From CAYPFY01 sp964410105 (GTDB lineage: Bacteria; Bacteroidota; Ignavibacteria; UBA10030; SZUA-254): a stretch of 64,000 nucleotides of DNA. The translations under genes and the position numbers were made by a program. The notes beneath the pieces are model-generated. The model was not told where the DNA came from and did no database searches. It saw nothing but the letters and a program-made list of their open reading frames with translations. Shown here piece by piece: positions 26,633 to 34,939 of this stretch. Each line of letters starts with the position of its first letter. The stretch's first letter is position 1. The stretch spans positions 124,001 to 188,000 of the forward strand of contig CAYPFY010000004.1 of NCBI GenBank assembly GCA_964410105.1, read 5' to 3'.

Positions 26633-26919
26633 TTCTGCTTATCCATCGGCTTGATGGTGCCCGACTCTTCGATCGTGACCGGATAACCGTCGAGGGAGGA
26701 CGGGATTTTTTTTGAAAGTTCCTCCGTCTTTTTCACCACGAGCACGCCGATGCAGTCCTTCCCCTCGGGGGTCCGACCAACGTACACTCCGGTCACCCCG
26801 TCGATAGCCATGAGTTCCGCCGCATGGGCCTCTTTCACAGCATTAATATCCCGTTTGGGCACTGTGTCGCCGGACTGGCAGGCGAAGACAAACAATGAGA
26901 GGAGAAGAAGAGCCTTCAT
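26620..26919 (-). CDS. Small lipoprotein resembling the N-terminal domain of the adjacent protease
   Basis: 99 residues from ATG 26919; signal LLLLSLFVFAC. The mature part (EAHAAELMAIDGVTGVYVG, then IGVLVVKKTEEL, KKIPSSLDGYPVTIEESG) follows the same pattern as residues about 45-120 of the protease encoded just upstream (VMAVQD, ITILVENG, TSVPASVEGVPVNMLVTGKI). Such a domain precedes trypsin-like domains in several bacterial proteases. A free copy could inhibit, chaperone or tether the protease. It has no usual ribosome binding site: the ATG is directly after the T-run of the protease terminator. Confidence 0.75.
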   Translation of the reverse strand: MKALLLLSLFVFACQSGDTVPKRDINAVKEAHAAELMAIDGVTGVYVGRTPEGKDCIGVLVVKKTEELSKKIPSSLDGYPVTIEESGTIKPMDKQNQGM

Positions 26920-26954
26920 AAAAAAGAAAACCCGCCCCGGTTGGCCGGGGCGGG
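26920..26954 (-). terminator. Rho-independent terminator of the protease gene, abutting the next ATG
   Basis: A perfect 10-bp stem CCCGCCCCGG / CCGGGGCGGG with a 4-nt loop; on the minus strand it is followed by TTTTCTTTTTT and then immediately by the ATG (26919) of the small lipoprotein. Strong by sequence; readthrough would be needed to express the lipoprotein from the protease promoter. Confidence 0.88.
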
Positions 26955-26970
26955 GAAAAATTCTCAAAAA

Positions 26971-28074
26971 TCAGTTGCCGACCATCGTCGCGCCACCCGC
27001 CCAGGAAAGAACGGCATCGATGGGGTTGGCGACGGCGATCGTATTGCTTCCTGCGTAGAGGAGGCCGACGGCCCGTGCATTTGTCGTGACATCCTCAACC
27101 ATGAGAGATCCGGAGTCGCCGCTATTGAGGAAGCGGCTACGTTTATTTGCGACGAGGATCTGCCCCGTGAACGTCTTCGTGAACGCCACCCCTCCGGCGC
27201 ACTCGTTATCATACTGCACGCTCACGGTTGCGTTCAAACCGGAGATCGAGCTGCGGGAAAGCCCCGTCGTCCTTCCGCTCTTCTTCACCGCCTGGCCGAT
27301 CGATGCGGCAACGGTGGTTGCAGATATCGTGCCGATGTCGAGAATCGCACCGCTCGTGCTCACCATGCCGGAGATGACTTGGGCATACCCGGCGTCGACG
27401 TTGGCGCCCGGGAGGCTTCCGGAGCCTGACAGGGTGGCCACATTCTGTGCATTATTCGCATTGCAGCCTATATCCACCATCCCTGGTTGGATGACCGGAT
27501 CGCCGGCGGTGGCAACGCGTCCGTTCCCGCCCGAGACGATATCGCCCCAGAACACGTGGTAGTTACTCAAAACGTACTGCGTTGTCCCTTTCTTGATCAG
27601 ACTTCCGAGAGTCCCGCTGCAGCAGTAGCCGTTCGCGAGATCATAACGCCAACCGCCGGAGGTGCCCAGTTGAATGGGGGGCGTCTGCAGGGCGGTGTGG
27701 GAGGCCATCGCGACGATCTTTCCGGTGACCAGCATGTTGACCGGAACTCCCTCGACGGAAGCGGGAACCGAGGTAGAAATCGTTCGTCCCTTTCCGGAAT
27801 TCGGACCGTTTTCCACGAGAATCGTAATCGACAATTTCCCGTCCGCATTGATCGTCGTGGCGGAACCGAGGACGTTGGGATCCTTCATCCAGTCGGGAGT
27901 ATGCCGGTCCTGGACTGCCATCACGGTCTGGACGTCCGGGTCATCGGTGGTGAACTTGGAAAGCGGCTGGCTTTCCTGGGGATTCGCGGCGACTGGCTGG
28001 TTACGGTAGCTGGTGCAGCCCCCGATCAAAGCCGCAATTAATCCAAGAATGCAGAGAACAGAAAGAAGTTTCAT
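26971..28074 (-). CDS. Trypsin-like (S1-type) serine protease, secreted lipoprotein
   Basis: 367 residues. The N-terminus MKLLSVLCILGLIAALIGGC is a lipoprotein signal. A pro-domain-like region (about 40-130) precedes the catalytic domain. The catalytic triad is readable: His in LSNYHVFW (about 171), Asp in NVDAGYA (about 226) and Ser in NSGDSGSLMV (about 320). VKKSGRTTGLS is another typical segment of this bacterial trypsin-like group. It would cleave proteins in the periplasm or at the cell surface; specificity is unknown. AGGAGAGACCT precedes the ATG, and the gene has its own strong promoter and terminator. Confidence 0.88.
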   Translation of the reverse strand: MKLLSVLCILGLIAALIGGCTSYRNQPVAANPQESQPLSKFTTDDPDVQTVMAVQDRHTPDWMKDPNVLGSATTINADGKLSITILVENGPNSGKGRTISTSVPASVEGVPVNMLVTGKIVAMASHTALQTPPIQLGTSGGWRYDLANGYCCSGTLGSLIKKGTTQYVLSNYHVFWGDIVSGGNGRVATAGDPVIQPGMVDIGCNANNAQNVATLSGSGSLPGANVDAGYAQVISGMVSTSGAILDIGTISATTVAASIGQAVKKSGRTTGLSRSSISGLNATVSVQYDNECAGGVAFTKTFTGQILVANKRSRFLNSGDSGSLMVEDVTTNARAVGLLYAGSNTIAVANPIDAVLSWAGGATMVGN

Positions 28075-28186
28075 AGGTCTCTCCTATGGATGGTTCACGT
28101 ACTGTGAATTACGCGATTAACTTGTACTTCCGAAGGCGGAAACTCTGCGACCCTCGTCTTCGGCATGCTTCGGGACGGGATAGACA

Positions 28187-28215
28187 AGGATACAAAATTC
28201 CGTCAAATATGTCAA
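28187..28215 (-). promoter_or_regulatory. Sigma70-like promoter of the trypsin-like protease gene
   Basis: TTGACA (28215-28210), 17-nt spacer, TATCCT (28192-28187) on the minus strand. The leader of about 100 nt contains CCGAAG repeats and a CTTCGG that could pair. Confidence 0.75.
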
Positions 28216-28248
28216 GGATAATCTTTCGATTGTGATCCCGGGGCGGGG

Positions 28249-30279
28249 CTATCTCACAATGCCCCCCTCCTCAATATCCCCGTCGACGGTCAAAATCGAC
28301 AATTTACCCTCTGAATTTGAGGCGGCAAGCAGCATTCCCTGAGAAACCTGGCCCATGAGCTTGGCGGGGGCGAGATTGGCCACGACGATTATCTTCTTCC
28401 CCAGGAGGTTTTCCGGTGCATAGTGCTGCGCGATGCCGGCCACAACCTGCCTCTCTTCCGAGCCGATGGACACCGTCAGTTTCAGCAATTTATCCGATTT
28501 CGGGATTTTCTCCGCCCTGAGGACCCGTGCGACCCGGAGGTCGATCTTCCCGAAAATATCAACGCCGATGGTAGGTTTAAGTCCGGGGGCCCCGCCGCCG
28601 AGTTTCCGAATGTGGCGATCGATGGCCTCATCCTCGATTTTTCCGAACAGAATAGTCTGTTTGCCAAGGAGAGAATTGTCCGGGAGGGCGAGCTCGGAGG
28701 CGGACGACCAGGGTGCCGGCCCGCCCGAGAGTCCGAGCATGGCCCAGATTTTTTCGGCCGATGACGGTATGACCGGGAAGAACAGGATGGCGAGAGCGCG
28801 GACGGTTTGGAGCGAAAGATTGATCGTGGTTGCGCAGCGTCCGGGGTCGCTCTGGATTGTTTTCCAGGGCTCGCTGTCATTGAAATACTTGTTTGCGGAC
28901 CGGGCGAGATTCATCATCTCGGCGGTGGCCTCGCGGAAGCGGTATTTTTCAATTAGCTGGCCGGCGGCCGACGGCACATCCTTCAAATCTTTGATAAAAG
29001 CCTGGTCGCGGGGGGAAAGGGCCCCGCGGGGGGGCACCTTGCCGAAATGTTTGGCGGCGAACGTGAGGGTCCGGTTGACAAAATTTCCCAGAATATCCGC
29101 GAGCTCGTTATTGGTCCGGGCCTGAAAATCCTTCCACGTAAAATCCGCGTCCCGCGATTCGGGGAGATTCATCGTGAGGGTGTACCGCAGGGCATCCGCG
29201 GGAAATTCTTCAAGAAACTCGTCCACATCGATCCCCCATCCCCGGCTCTTGGAGAATTTTTGGCCCTCAAAATTCAGGAACTCGTTGGCGGGCACATTCT
29301 CCGGAAGTATGTAACGGTCTTTCGATGCGTCGTTCCACGCCATGAGCATGGCCGGGAATACAATGCAATGAAAGACGACGTTATCCTTTCCGATGAAAGC
29401 CACATACTTTGTCGAAGAATCGAGCCAATAATCCTTCCACCCCGCCTTCCCCGTGCGGGCGGCCCATTCTTTAGTGGATGAGATGTAGCCCAGGACGGCG
29501 TCGAACCAGACATAGAGAACTTTGTGCTCGAATCCGGGCAGGGGCACTTTCACGCCCCACTCGAGGTCCCGGGTCACGGCCCTGTCTTCGAGCCCGTCCC
29601 GGAACCAGCTGCGGCAGTACTGCAGGACGTTCTCCTTCCATCCGTCGCGCTCATCGGCGTCCTTGACATACTTTTCCAGCTTTTTTTGAAATTCTCCAAG
29701 GGGAAAATAGAGATGCTGGGTCTCCCGGACGGCCGGGGTTTTGCCGGTCAGCTTGCTGCGGGGGTTGAGGAGGCGCGAGGGATTGAGGAAGGACCCGCAC
29801 TTCTCGCATTGATCCCCGGTGGCTTCCGTGTAGCCGCAGATCGGGCAGGTTCCTGCGACATAGCGGTCGGGGAGGAACATTTTCGCCTGCTCGTCGAAAA
29901 ACTGGTTTTCCTTTTTGAGCCGAAGGATTCCGGAAGCATGGAGTTTCAGAAAAAACTCCCTCGCCGTCTCGTGATGGAGGGGGAGCGTTGTGCGGGAGTA
30001 GTTATCGAAACTCATCCCGAACTTTTCGAACGCGTCCTTATTGAGCGCGTGGTACCGGTCGACCACCGCCTGGGGAGAGATTTTCTCCTGATCGGCGCTG
30101 ATCGTGATGGCGACGCCATGTTCATCGGACCCGCAGATGAAGACCACCTCCTGTTCCCGTGATCGCTGGTACCGGACGTAGATATCGGCAGGAAGGTAGG
30201 CTCCGGCGAGGTGTCCGAGGTGGATCTTCCCATTGGCATAGGGGAGGGCAGCGGTGACGAGCAGGCGCTTAAATTTCAC
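28249..30279 (-). CDS. metG: Methionyl-tRNA synthetase
   Basis: 676 residues, the length of MetRS with the C-terminal dimerisation domain. It charges tRNA-Met with methionine. The class I signatures are HLGHLAG (HIGH, about residue 21) and KFSKSRG (KMSKS, about 339). A zinc knuckle CPICG ... CEKCG lies near residues 145-160. From about residue 570 a tRNA-binding OB-fold domain follows (VDIFGKIDLRVARVLRAE, ANLAPAKLMG). The gene starts 36 bp after holB. Confidence 0.97.
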   Translation of the reverse strand: MKFKRLLVTAALPYANGKIHLGHLAGAYLPADIYVRYQRSREQEVVFICGSDEHGVAITISADQEKISPQAVVDRYHALNKDAFEKFGMSFDNYSRTTLPLHHETAREFFLKLHASGILRLKKENQFFDEQAKMFLPDRYVAGTCPICGYTEATGDQCEKCGSFLNPSRLLNPRSKLTGKTPAVRETQHLYFPLGEFQKKLEKYVKDADERDGWKENVLQYCRSWFRDGLEDRAVTRDLEWGVKVPLPGFEHKVLYVWFDAVLGYISSTKEWAARTGKAGWKDYWLDSSTKYVAFIGKDNVVFHCIVFPAMLMAWNDASKDRYILPENVPANEFLNFEGQKFSKSRGWGIDVDEFLEEFPADALRYTLTMNLPESRDADFTWKDFQARTNNELADILGNFVNRTLTFAAKHFGKVPPRGALSPRDQAFIKDLKDVPSAAGQLIEKYRFREATAEMMNLARSANKYFNDSEPWKTIQSDPGRCATTINLSLQTVRALAILFFPVIPSSAEKIWAMLGLSGGPAPWSSASELALPDNSLLGKQTILFGKIEDEAIDRHIRKLGGGAPGLKPTIGVDIFGKIDLRVARVLRAEKIPKSDKLLKLTVSIGSEERQVVAGIAQHYAPENLLGKKIIVVANLAPAKLMGQVSQGMLLAASNSEGKLSILTVDGDIEEGGIVR

Positions 30280-30315
30280 ACTCCGTCACGATCGAGGGTT
30301 GGGGCTGCTTCCTGG

Positions 30316-31428
30316 TCAGAGGGGGTCGATTGAGTGTTTGAGCGAGCACGCAAGATTCAGAATTATCAGCCGAATATACACATTTTTGCCCAGAAGTGAA
30401 ATTGCGCGGTCGATCGCCTCGACGGCGAGGGGGTAATCCGCTGCCGGGTAGAGCGAGGCAAGCTTCCGGATCGGATCGGCCCCGGGATCGTCGGAGGGGG
30501 TCCCGGCATTGCCGGCGATCACCATCGCATCGCGAAGCGAATTCTCGAGCAGGTGAAGGAGTTCGACGATCTCATGCTTTTCGTAATCGCGCGACAGGCG
30601 GTCCGTTTCGGCGAGAATCTCGGCGCGCGATTTCAGAAGAACGGTGCGGAGAATTCCGAGGGCTTCTTCACGCGATTCGCCGAGGGGGGCGCTGGAATAG
30701 GCGAGGGCCCGTGAATAGGAGCCCCCGGAGAGCCGGGCGATCGTCCGTGCGGTCGGGGCCTCGATCCCTTCGCGCTCTTCAAGCGCGCGGGCGATGGCAT
30801 TTTCGGGAAGGGGATCGAAGCGGATGTGCTGGCACCTCGAGCTGAGCGTCGGGAGAAGCGCTGCGGGACGGGACGTCGTGAGGATGAGCAGCGTATCCTC
30901 GTGCGGCTCCTCGAGCGTTTTCAGGAGGGCGTTTGCTGATTCCTCATTCATGGCATCGGCGTCGAGGATGACGAATATTTTCTTCCTCGCCTCGACCGTG
31001 CTGAGCGAGGATTCCCTCCTCAGTTCCCGGATGCTGCTCAGCTTGATCGTCCCGGCCCCGGGGAGGGAGATCCTGTGATAAGGATTCTTTGCCTTGAGGG
31101 CGATCTGTTCATGGTAGAGGGAGACCTCCTCCTCGGTGAGCCGGTCGAGGGGGTGGTCCCCTTCCTTCTCGTTATCCCCGACCGGGAGGGGAAAAACAAG
31201 ATTCAGATCCGGATGGCTCAGCGACGCGGTCCGGACGCAGCTCGGGCACACGCCGCACGGCCGCCCGGCAGCCGATTCACAGTTGACCGCCTGGGCCAGT
31301 TCGATAGCGGCGGCGTACTTCCCTGACCCCTCGGGGCCGGAAAAGAGATATGCGTGTGCGAGCCGGCCGCTGTCCAGGGACGATCTGATCATGCTTCTCG
31401 CCCGTTCCTGATTGATGAAGTTCTCCAT
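30316..31428 (-). CDS. holB: DNA polymerase III clamp-loader subunit delta prime
   Basis: 370 residues from ATG 31428; an in-frame extension to 31554 would overlap the barrel gene and lacks support. AAA+ type: AYLFSGPEGSGKYAAA (Walker A), zinc module CGVCPSCVRTASLSHPD, then DADAMNEESANALLKTLEEP and the sensor segment TTSRPAALLPTLSSRCQ, the SRC motif typical of clamp loaders. It helps load the sliding clamp on DNA. The start is 4 bp after the stop of the BamA-like gene, so they are probably co-transcribed. Confidence 0.92.
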   Translation of the reverse strand: MENFINQERARSMIRSSLDSGRLAHAYLFSGPEGSGKYAAAIELAQAVNCESAAGRPCGVCPSCVRTASLSHPDLNLVFPLPVGDNEKEGDHPLDRLTEEEVSLYHEQIALKAKNPYHRISLPGAGTIKLSSIRELRRESSLSTVEARKKIFVILDADAMNEESANALLKTLEEPHEDTLLILTTSRPAALLPTLSSRCQHIRFDPLPENAIARALEEREGIEAPTARTIARLSGGSYSRALAYSSAPLGESREEALGILRTVLLKSRAEILAETDRLSRDYEKHEIVELLHLLENSLRDAMVIAGNAGTPSDDPGADPIRKLASLYPAADYPLAVEAIDRAISLLGKNVYIRLIILNLACSLKHSIDPL

Positions 31429-31432
31429 GGGA

Positions 31433-33514
31433 TCAGAAAGCGTGGCCGATGCCGAAGTGGAAGACGCCCTGGCCGAACGTTCCGCTCCAGAAAGGCTTTT
31501 GGAAAATGGATTGCCGCGCGACGTCTGCCGTCGGATCATAAAGGCGGAAGCCATAGTCGACGCGGAAGGGGCCGAAAAACGATTCGTACCGGAACCCGAA
31601 TCCCGCGGCGACGGCGACCTGCCGGAATTTCACATCGTTGATGGAGCTCCAGATATTGCCGAAGTCCACGAAATAGACCCCCCAGATATTTTCCGGCTTG
31701 ATGAAGCCCCATTTCCCGAACCCCCGGAAATGATTCACCCTCATTTCGACGCTCCCCTCGAGAATGAAGTTGCCTCCGAACTGGATGAACTCGCTCGACA
31801 TGGCGCCGAGTTCGCGGGCTTTCCATCCCCGGACGCTGTTGCTTCCCCCCGAAAAATACCTGCGCGTGAGCGGAATGCGGACGTCGCTGTATTTGCTCTC
31901 GCCGTATTTATCCTGGTAGCCGGTCTTCAGCTTAAGGGCGAGGATATTATACCTCGTGCTTGTGAGATCGTGGTACAATTTGCCGAGGAGAGTGACTTTA
32001 TAATATTGGGTGAACGGGAGTCCGGAGCGGATCCCCGGGAGAATCTTCGGAAGCACTCCCGATTCTTCGAGAGAGATGCTCTCGAAAAACCCGTCGGTCG
32101 GGGAGAAGATATCGTTCGTCTTATCCCGCTGCAGCGTCAAAGTGAGAATCGAGTTAAACTGAGGCTGGTCTTCCTGCCTGAGGATGGTATCGGGTTGGGC
32201 CGAGGGGAGGAGGATTTCGGGGCTGACCCGCTCCAGGGTCCACTCGGCGAATCCATAGGTATAGCTGGCGAACTGTTTGCTGAGACCGATTTTATTCCGG
32301 AGAATGGAGAGAATATACGCCTTTTGTTTTTCCGCGCTGATGCTGGAAGTCCAGGAACCACCGAGAGTCCGGGTGAAGAGGTAGGGCTGGAGAATCTGAA
32401 ACTGAAGTTCCACGGCTCCCTTGACGGTCGAGTCCCGCAGGCCGGATCCGCCGAACACGTTGCCGAAATCCCACCCGAAGATATCCTGGGTCCGTAAGCG
32501 GGTCTGGGCGGTGAAAGTCCGAGCGTCACCGAAAAAATTCCGGTTCGTGAAATCGAGCCCGGTGCCGAGATTAAGAAAGCCCCCTTCGTCGGAGACCAGC
32601 AATTCGGGGGAAAGCTCGTTACGGATTCGGGGGCGGACGGTGATTTCTATCGGGATGCGGGCCGACGAGGAGTCGGGGGCCGATTCGACGCGGGCGGATT
32701 CAAAGATGCCGAGGCGGTTGAGGTTCCTCTCGCTCGAGAGTCTTTTCTCACGGCTATAGATATCCCCGGTCTCAAAATCGAGTTGCCGGAGGGCGAGATC
32801 GGGGGTGATATCTTCCCGCGGCGGGTCGACGCGGACGCTCGTTTCCCCGAACTGATAGCGTTTTCCAGGGATGAAGGAATAACGGACGGAGAAATTGTTT
32901 GTGGAAATATACCGGACGGCTGACGAATGGGCCTCATCGAATCGGGCGGCCGGATATCCTGAATTATTGAGGAACTCCAGGATGCGGGCGATTTCGGCGG
33001 AGGCGCGGGCTGACTGGTAGGGTTTCGACTGCTGGAGAAGCGGCTCCTTGAAGAGAGCCATGCGGACCTCTTCGGGGAGGGAGTCCAGCCCCTTGTAGGT
33101 GATCGTGTCGACGAGCGACTGGCGATTCTCGGCGATCGCGAAATGGATAGTAGCCTTATTCGCGCCGGTATCGAGATGAGTATCGCTCGAGACAAGCATT
33201 TCATAGAATCCGTTATTGCGGTAGAAGTCGGAGAGGAGGCGCTTGTCCTCCTCGAGCTGATCCTGGTCGAGGAATTCGGGCGGGGATCCGATTTTTCCGC
33301 CGAAGATTTTATAGAAGAAGCGGCTGAAACCTCCGGAGGTCTCCTTCGAGCCGATGACCGATTTCAGGGCGCCGTCGTCGAAGGCCGAATTGCCGGAAAA
33401 TTTTATCTGATCGATCTCGGGGGTTTTCGGCGCGGGCTGGGCGAAGGTTATCGCGGCGAGGAAGAGGGCGAGGGGAGGGAGCGAGGCGATACGCCCCGGT
33501 GCGAAAAAACCCAT
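31433..33514 (-). CDS. BamA/TamA-family outer membrane protein with POTRA domains
   Basis: 693 residues from ATG 33514, with signal peptide ending near ITFAQ. The N-terminal third consists of POTRA-like repeats (IDQIKFSGNSAFDDGALKSV, then LLSDFYRNNGFYEMLV, ITYKGLDSLPEE, EFLNNSGYP). The C-terminal half is an Omp85 barrel with RRYFSGGSNSVRGWKARELG (the conserved VRGW of strand loop 6), and ends FHFGIGHAF with the terminal Phe expected of barrel proteins. It inserts or assembles outer membrane proteins or translocates substrates; the length is nearer TamA-like homologues than full BamA. The start lies in the 3' arm of a hairpin; GTG/ATG at 33556/33553 is the alternative. Confidence 0.88.
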   Translation of the reverse strand: MGFFAPGRIASLPPLALFLAAITFAQPAPKTPEIDQIKFSGNSAFDDGALKSVIGSKETSGGFSRFFYKIFGGKIGSPPEFLDQDQLEEDKRLLSDFYRNNGFYEMLVSSDTHLDTGANKATIHFAIAENRQSLVDTITYKGLDSLPEEVRMALFKEPLLQQSKPYQSARASAEIARILEFLNNSGYPAARFDEAHSSAVRYISTNNFSVRYSFIPGKRYQFGETSVRVDPPREDITPDLALRQLDFETGDIYSREKRLSSERNLNRLGIFESARVESAPDSSSARIPIEITVRPRIRNELSPELLVSDEGGFLNLGTGLDFTNRNFFGDARTFTAQTRLRTQDIFGWDFGNVFGGSGLRDSTVKGAVELQFQILQPYLFTRTLGGSWTSSISAEKQKAYILSILRNKIGLSKQFASYTYGFAEWTLERVSPEILLPSAQPDTILRQEDQPQFNSILTLTLQRDKTNDIFSPTDGFFESISLEESGVLPKILPGIRSGLPFTQYYKVTLLGKLYHDLTSTRYNILALKLKTGYQDKYGESKYSDVRIPLTRRYFSGGSNSVRGWKARELGAMSSEFIQFGGNFILEGSVEMRVNHFRGFGKWGFIKPENIWGVYFVDFGNIWSSINDVKFRQVAVAAGFGFRYESFFGPFRVDYGFRLYDPTADVARQSIFQKPFWSGTFGQGVFHFGIGHAF

Positions 33515-33535
33515 CCCTCGTTCCCGCGGATGGGT
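33504..33535 (-). terminator. Hairpin with T-run overlapping the start codon of the BamA-like gene
   Basis: On the minus strand ACCCATCC, an 11-nt loop and GGATGGGT form an 8-bp stem followed by TTTTTT. It looks like a rho-independent terminator for the DUF2795 gene about 60 bp upstream, yet its 3' arm contains the likely ATG (33514). It could equally be a structure that hides the start codon. Confidence 0.6.
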
Positions 33536-33592
33536 CTTCGGGCGAAGGGGCATCACCCGATGGGTGAGGTGAGAGGTCGATGGCCGGATCGG

Positions 33593-33817
33593 CTAGTATT
33601 CATTTTCATCTTCGTAGAAGAAATCCCCGTCGGTCGGATAGTCCGGCCAAATCTCTTCCATGCTCTCATAGGGTTCCTCGGCGTCTTCAAGCTCCTGGAG
33701 ATTTTCTATCACTTCATTCGGCGCACCTGTACGGATGGCGTAGTCGAGAAGCTCTTCCTTGGTGGCGGGCCATGGCGCCTCATCGAGATAGGAGGCGAGC
33801 TCCATCGTCCAGATCAT
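33593..33817 (-). CDS. DUF2795 family small acidic protein
   Basis: 74 residues. The sequence (WTMELASYLDEAPWPATKEE, LLDYAIRTGAPNEVIENLQE, EIWPDYP) matches a small conserved family found widely in the Bacteroidota-Chlorobiota group. The family has no established function; the C-terminus is strongly acidic. AGGAGCGTGATGT precedes the ATG. It is located upstream of the BamA-like gene with a terminator-like hairpin between them, so it may be a separate short transcript. Confidence 0.88.
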   Translation of the reverse strand: MIWTMELASYLDEAPWPATKEELLDYAIRTGAPNEVIENLQELEDAEEPYESMEEIWPDYPTDGDFFYEDENEY

Positions 33818-33886
33818 ACATCACGCTCCTGACAGACAATGACATTCACCAAAGCAAACAATCCTCTTGCCGGAAAAGTTCTCCGA

Positions 33887-34840
33887 TCAGCGAGCGGCGA
33901 TTTTCTCCCTGTACTCTTTCGCGCTGACGTCGTCGAGAAAATAATCAACGGGGTTTTGAAACACGCCGTTCTGGCGCACTTCATAGTGCAGGTGGGGGCC
34001 GGTCACGAGTCCGGTGCGACCGCTGCGGGCGATCTGGTCACCGCGTTTGACATGTTGTCCTTCTCGCACGAGCACTTTGGAGAGGTGTGCATAGAGGGTC
34101 TGGAATCCGAAGCCATGTTTGAGGACGACGAGGATTCCGTATCCGCCGCCGCTATGCCCGGCCATTTCGACCGTGCCGTCGCCGGCCGCGTAGACAGGTG
34201 TGCCGACGTCGTTGACGATATCGAGGCCTTCGTGGGTTTTAAAGATCCCGAGGACGGGGTGCATCCGGAGACCAAAACCGTCGGCGGAATAATATCCGTC
34301 CATCGGTTTCAGTGCGGGAAGTGCTGCGAAATAAGCCTTGTTATATTCGTATTTCTGCAATATCTGCTGATAGCTCTGCTCCTGGACGCTGATTTCGCTT
34401 GAAATCTGCTGGAGCGTCGTCTGGACATGGGAAAGAACCGGATTGTTCCCCGCGAGGGGGAGTTCTGAGAGAGTCACTGCTCCGCCCGATCCTGCCTTTT
34501 GAGTCTCCTTATCGACGCTCTTCAGGTCGACGAGGAGGCGGAGGTGATTCCCCTGCTGATCCAGACTTTCAAGGGATGACTGGAGCTCTGCCAGCTTCGC
34601 ACTCAGATTTGAGAGCTCTTCCTGCAGCATGCCGTTCTCGCGCGCAAGCGAGTTCATGCGGTTATAGCCGAGATCGAGAAAATTATAATAGAGGTGATTC
34701 AGCAGCAGGAGGACGGAGACGCAGATCACAATGGAAGCGGCGATGGTCCATGAAAGTTTCGCATGAAACCGCTTGATCTCGTGGACCTGCAGATCCTCGT
34801 CGCAGTAGTAATACGTTCTATTTTTTCGAGCCCTGAACAT
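33887..34840 (-). CDS. M23-family peptidoglycan endopeptidase, inner-membrane anchored
   Basis: 317 residues: a cytoplasmic basic N-terminus, one membrane helix (about 30-52, TIAASIVICVSVLLLLN), a coiled coil (about 60-115) and a C-terminal LytM/M23 domain. The zinc site is seen as HEGLDI (in GIFKTHEGLDIVND) and HLHYEV, with LYAHLSK supplying another conserved His. It should cut peptide cross-links in peptidoglycan or, as for EnvC-like proteins, activate amidases; with its zinc ligands intact it is probably a hydrolase. It is transcribed from its own promoter, which overlaps the hprK terminator. Confidence 0.93.
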   Translation of the reverse strand: MFRARKNRTYYYCDEDLQVHEIKRFHAKLSWTIAASIVICVSVLLLLNHLYYNFLDLGYNRMNSLARENGMLQEELSNLSAKLAELQSSLESLDQQGNHLRLLVDLKSVDKETQKAGSGGAVTLSELPLAGNNPVLSHVQTTLQQISSEISVQEQSYQQILQKYEYNKAYFAALPALKPMDGYYSADGFGLRMHPVLGIFKTHEGLDIVNDVGTPVYAAGDGTVEMAGHSGGGYGILVVLKHGFGFQTLYAHLSKVLVREGQHVKRGDQIARSGRTGLVTGPHLHYEVRQNGVFQNPVDYFLDDVSAKEYREKIAAR

Positions 34841-34887
34841 CCCAATCTCTTGATTTCAAATGCGATACGGCCCTTTGGATTGGCTCA

Positions 34888-34916
34888 AACATAAAAAAAT
34901 AATCCCTGTTTGTCAA
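34888..34916 (-). promoter_or_regulatory. Sigma70-like promoter of the M23 peptidase gene
   Basis: Minus strand TTGACA (34916-34911), 17-nt spacer, TATGTT (34893-34888). The -35 box lies in the loop of the terminator hairpin at 34900-34922. Confidence 0.75.
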
Positions 34917-34922
34917 GGGATT
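34894..34922 (-). terminator. Terminator after hprK, nested with the next promoter
   Basis: Minus strand AATCCCT, 8-nt loop, AGGGATT, then ATTTTTTT; A-rich on the other side, so it could work in both directions. It follows the hprK stop (34940) by 18 bp. Confidence 0.7.
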
Positions 34923-34939
34923 TTTTTGAGCATGTGACG

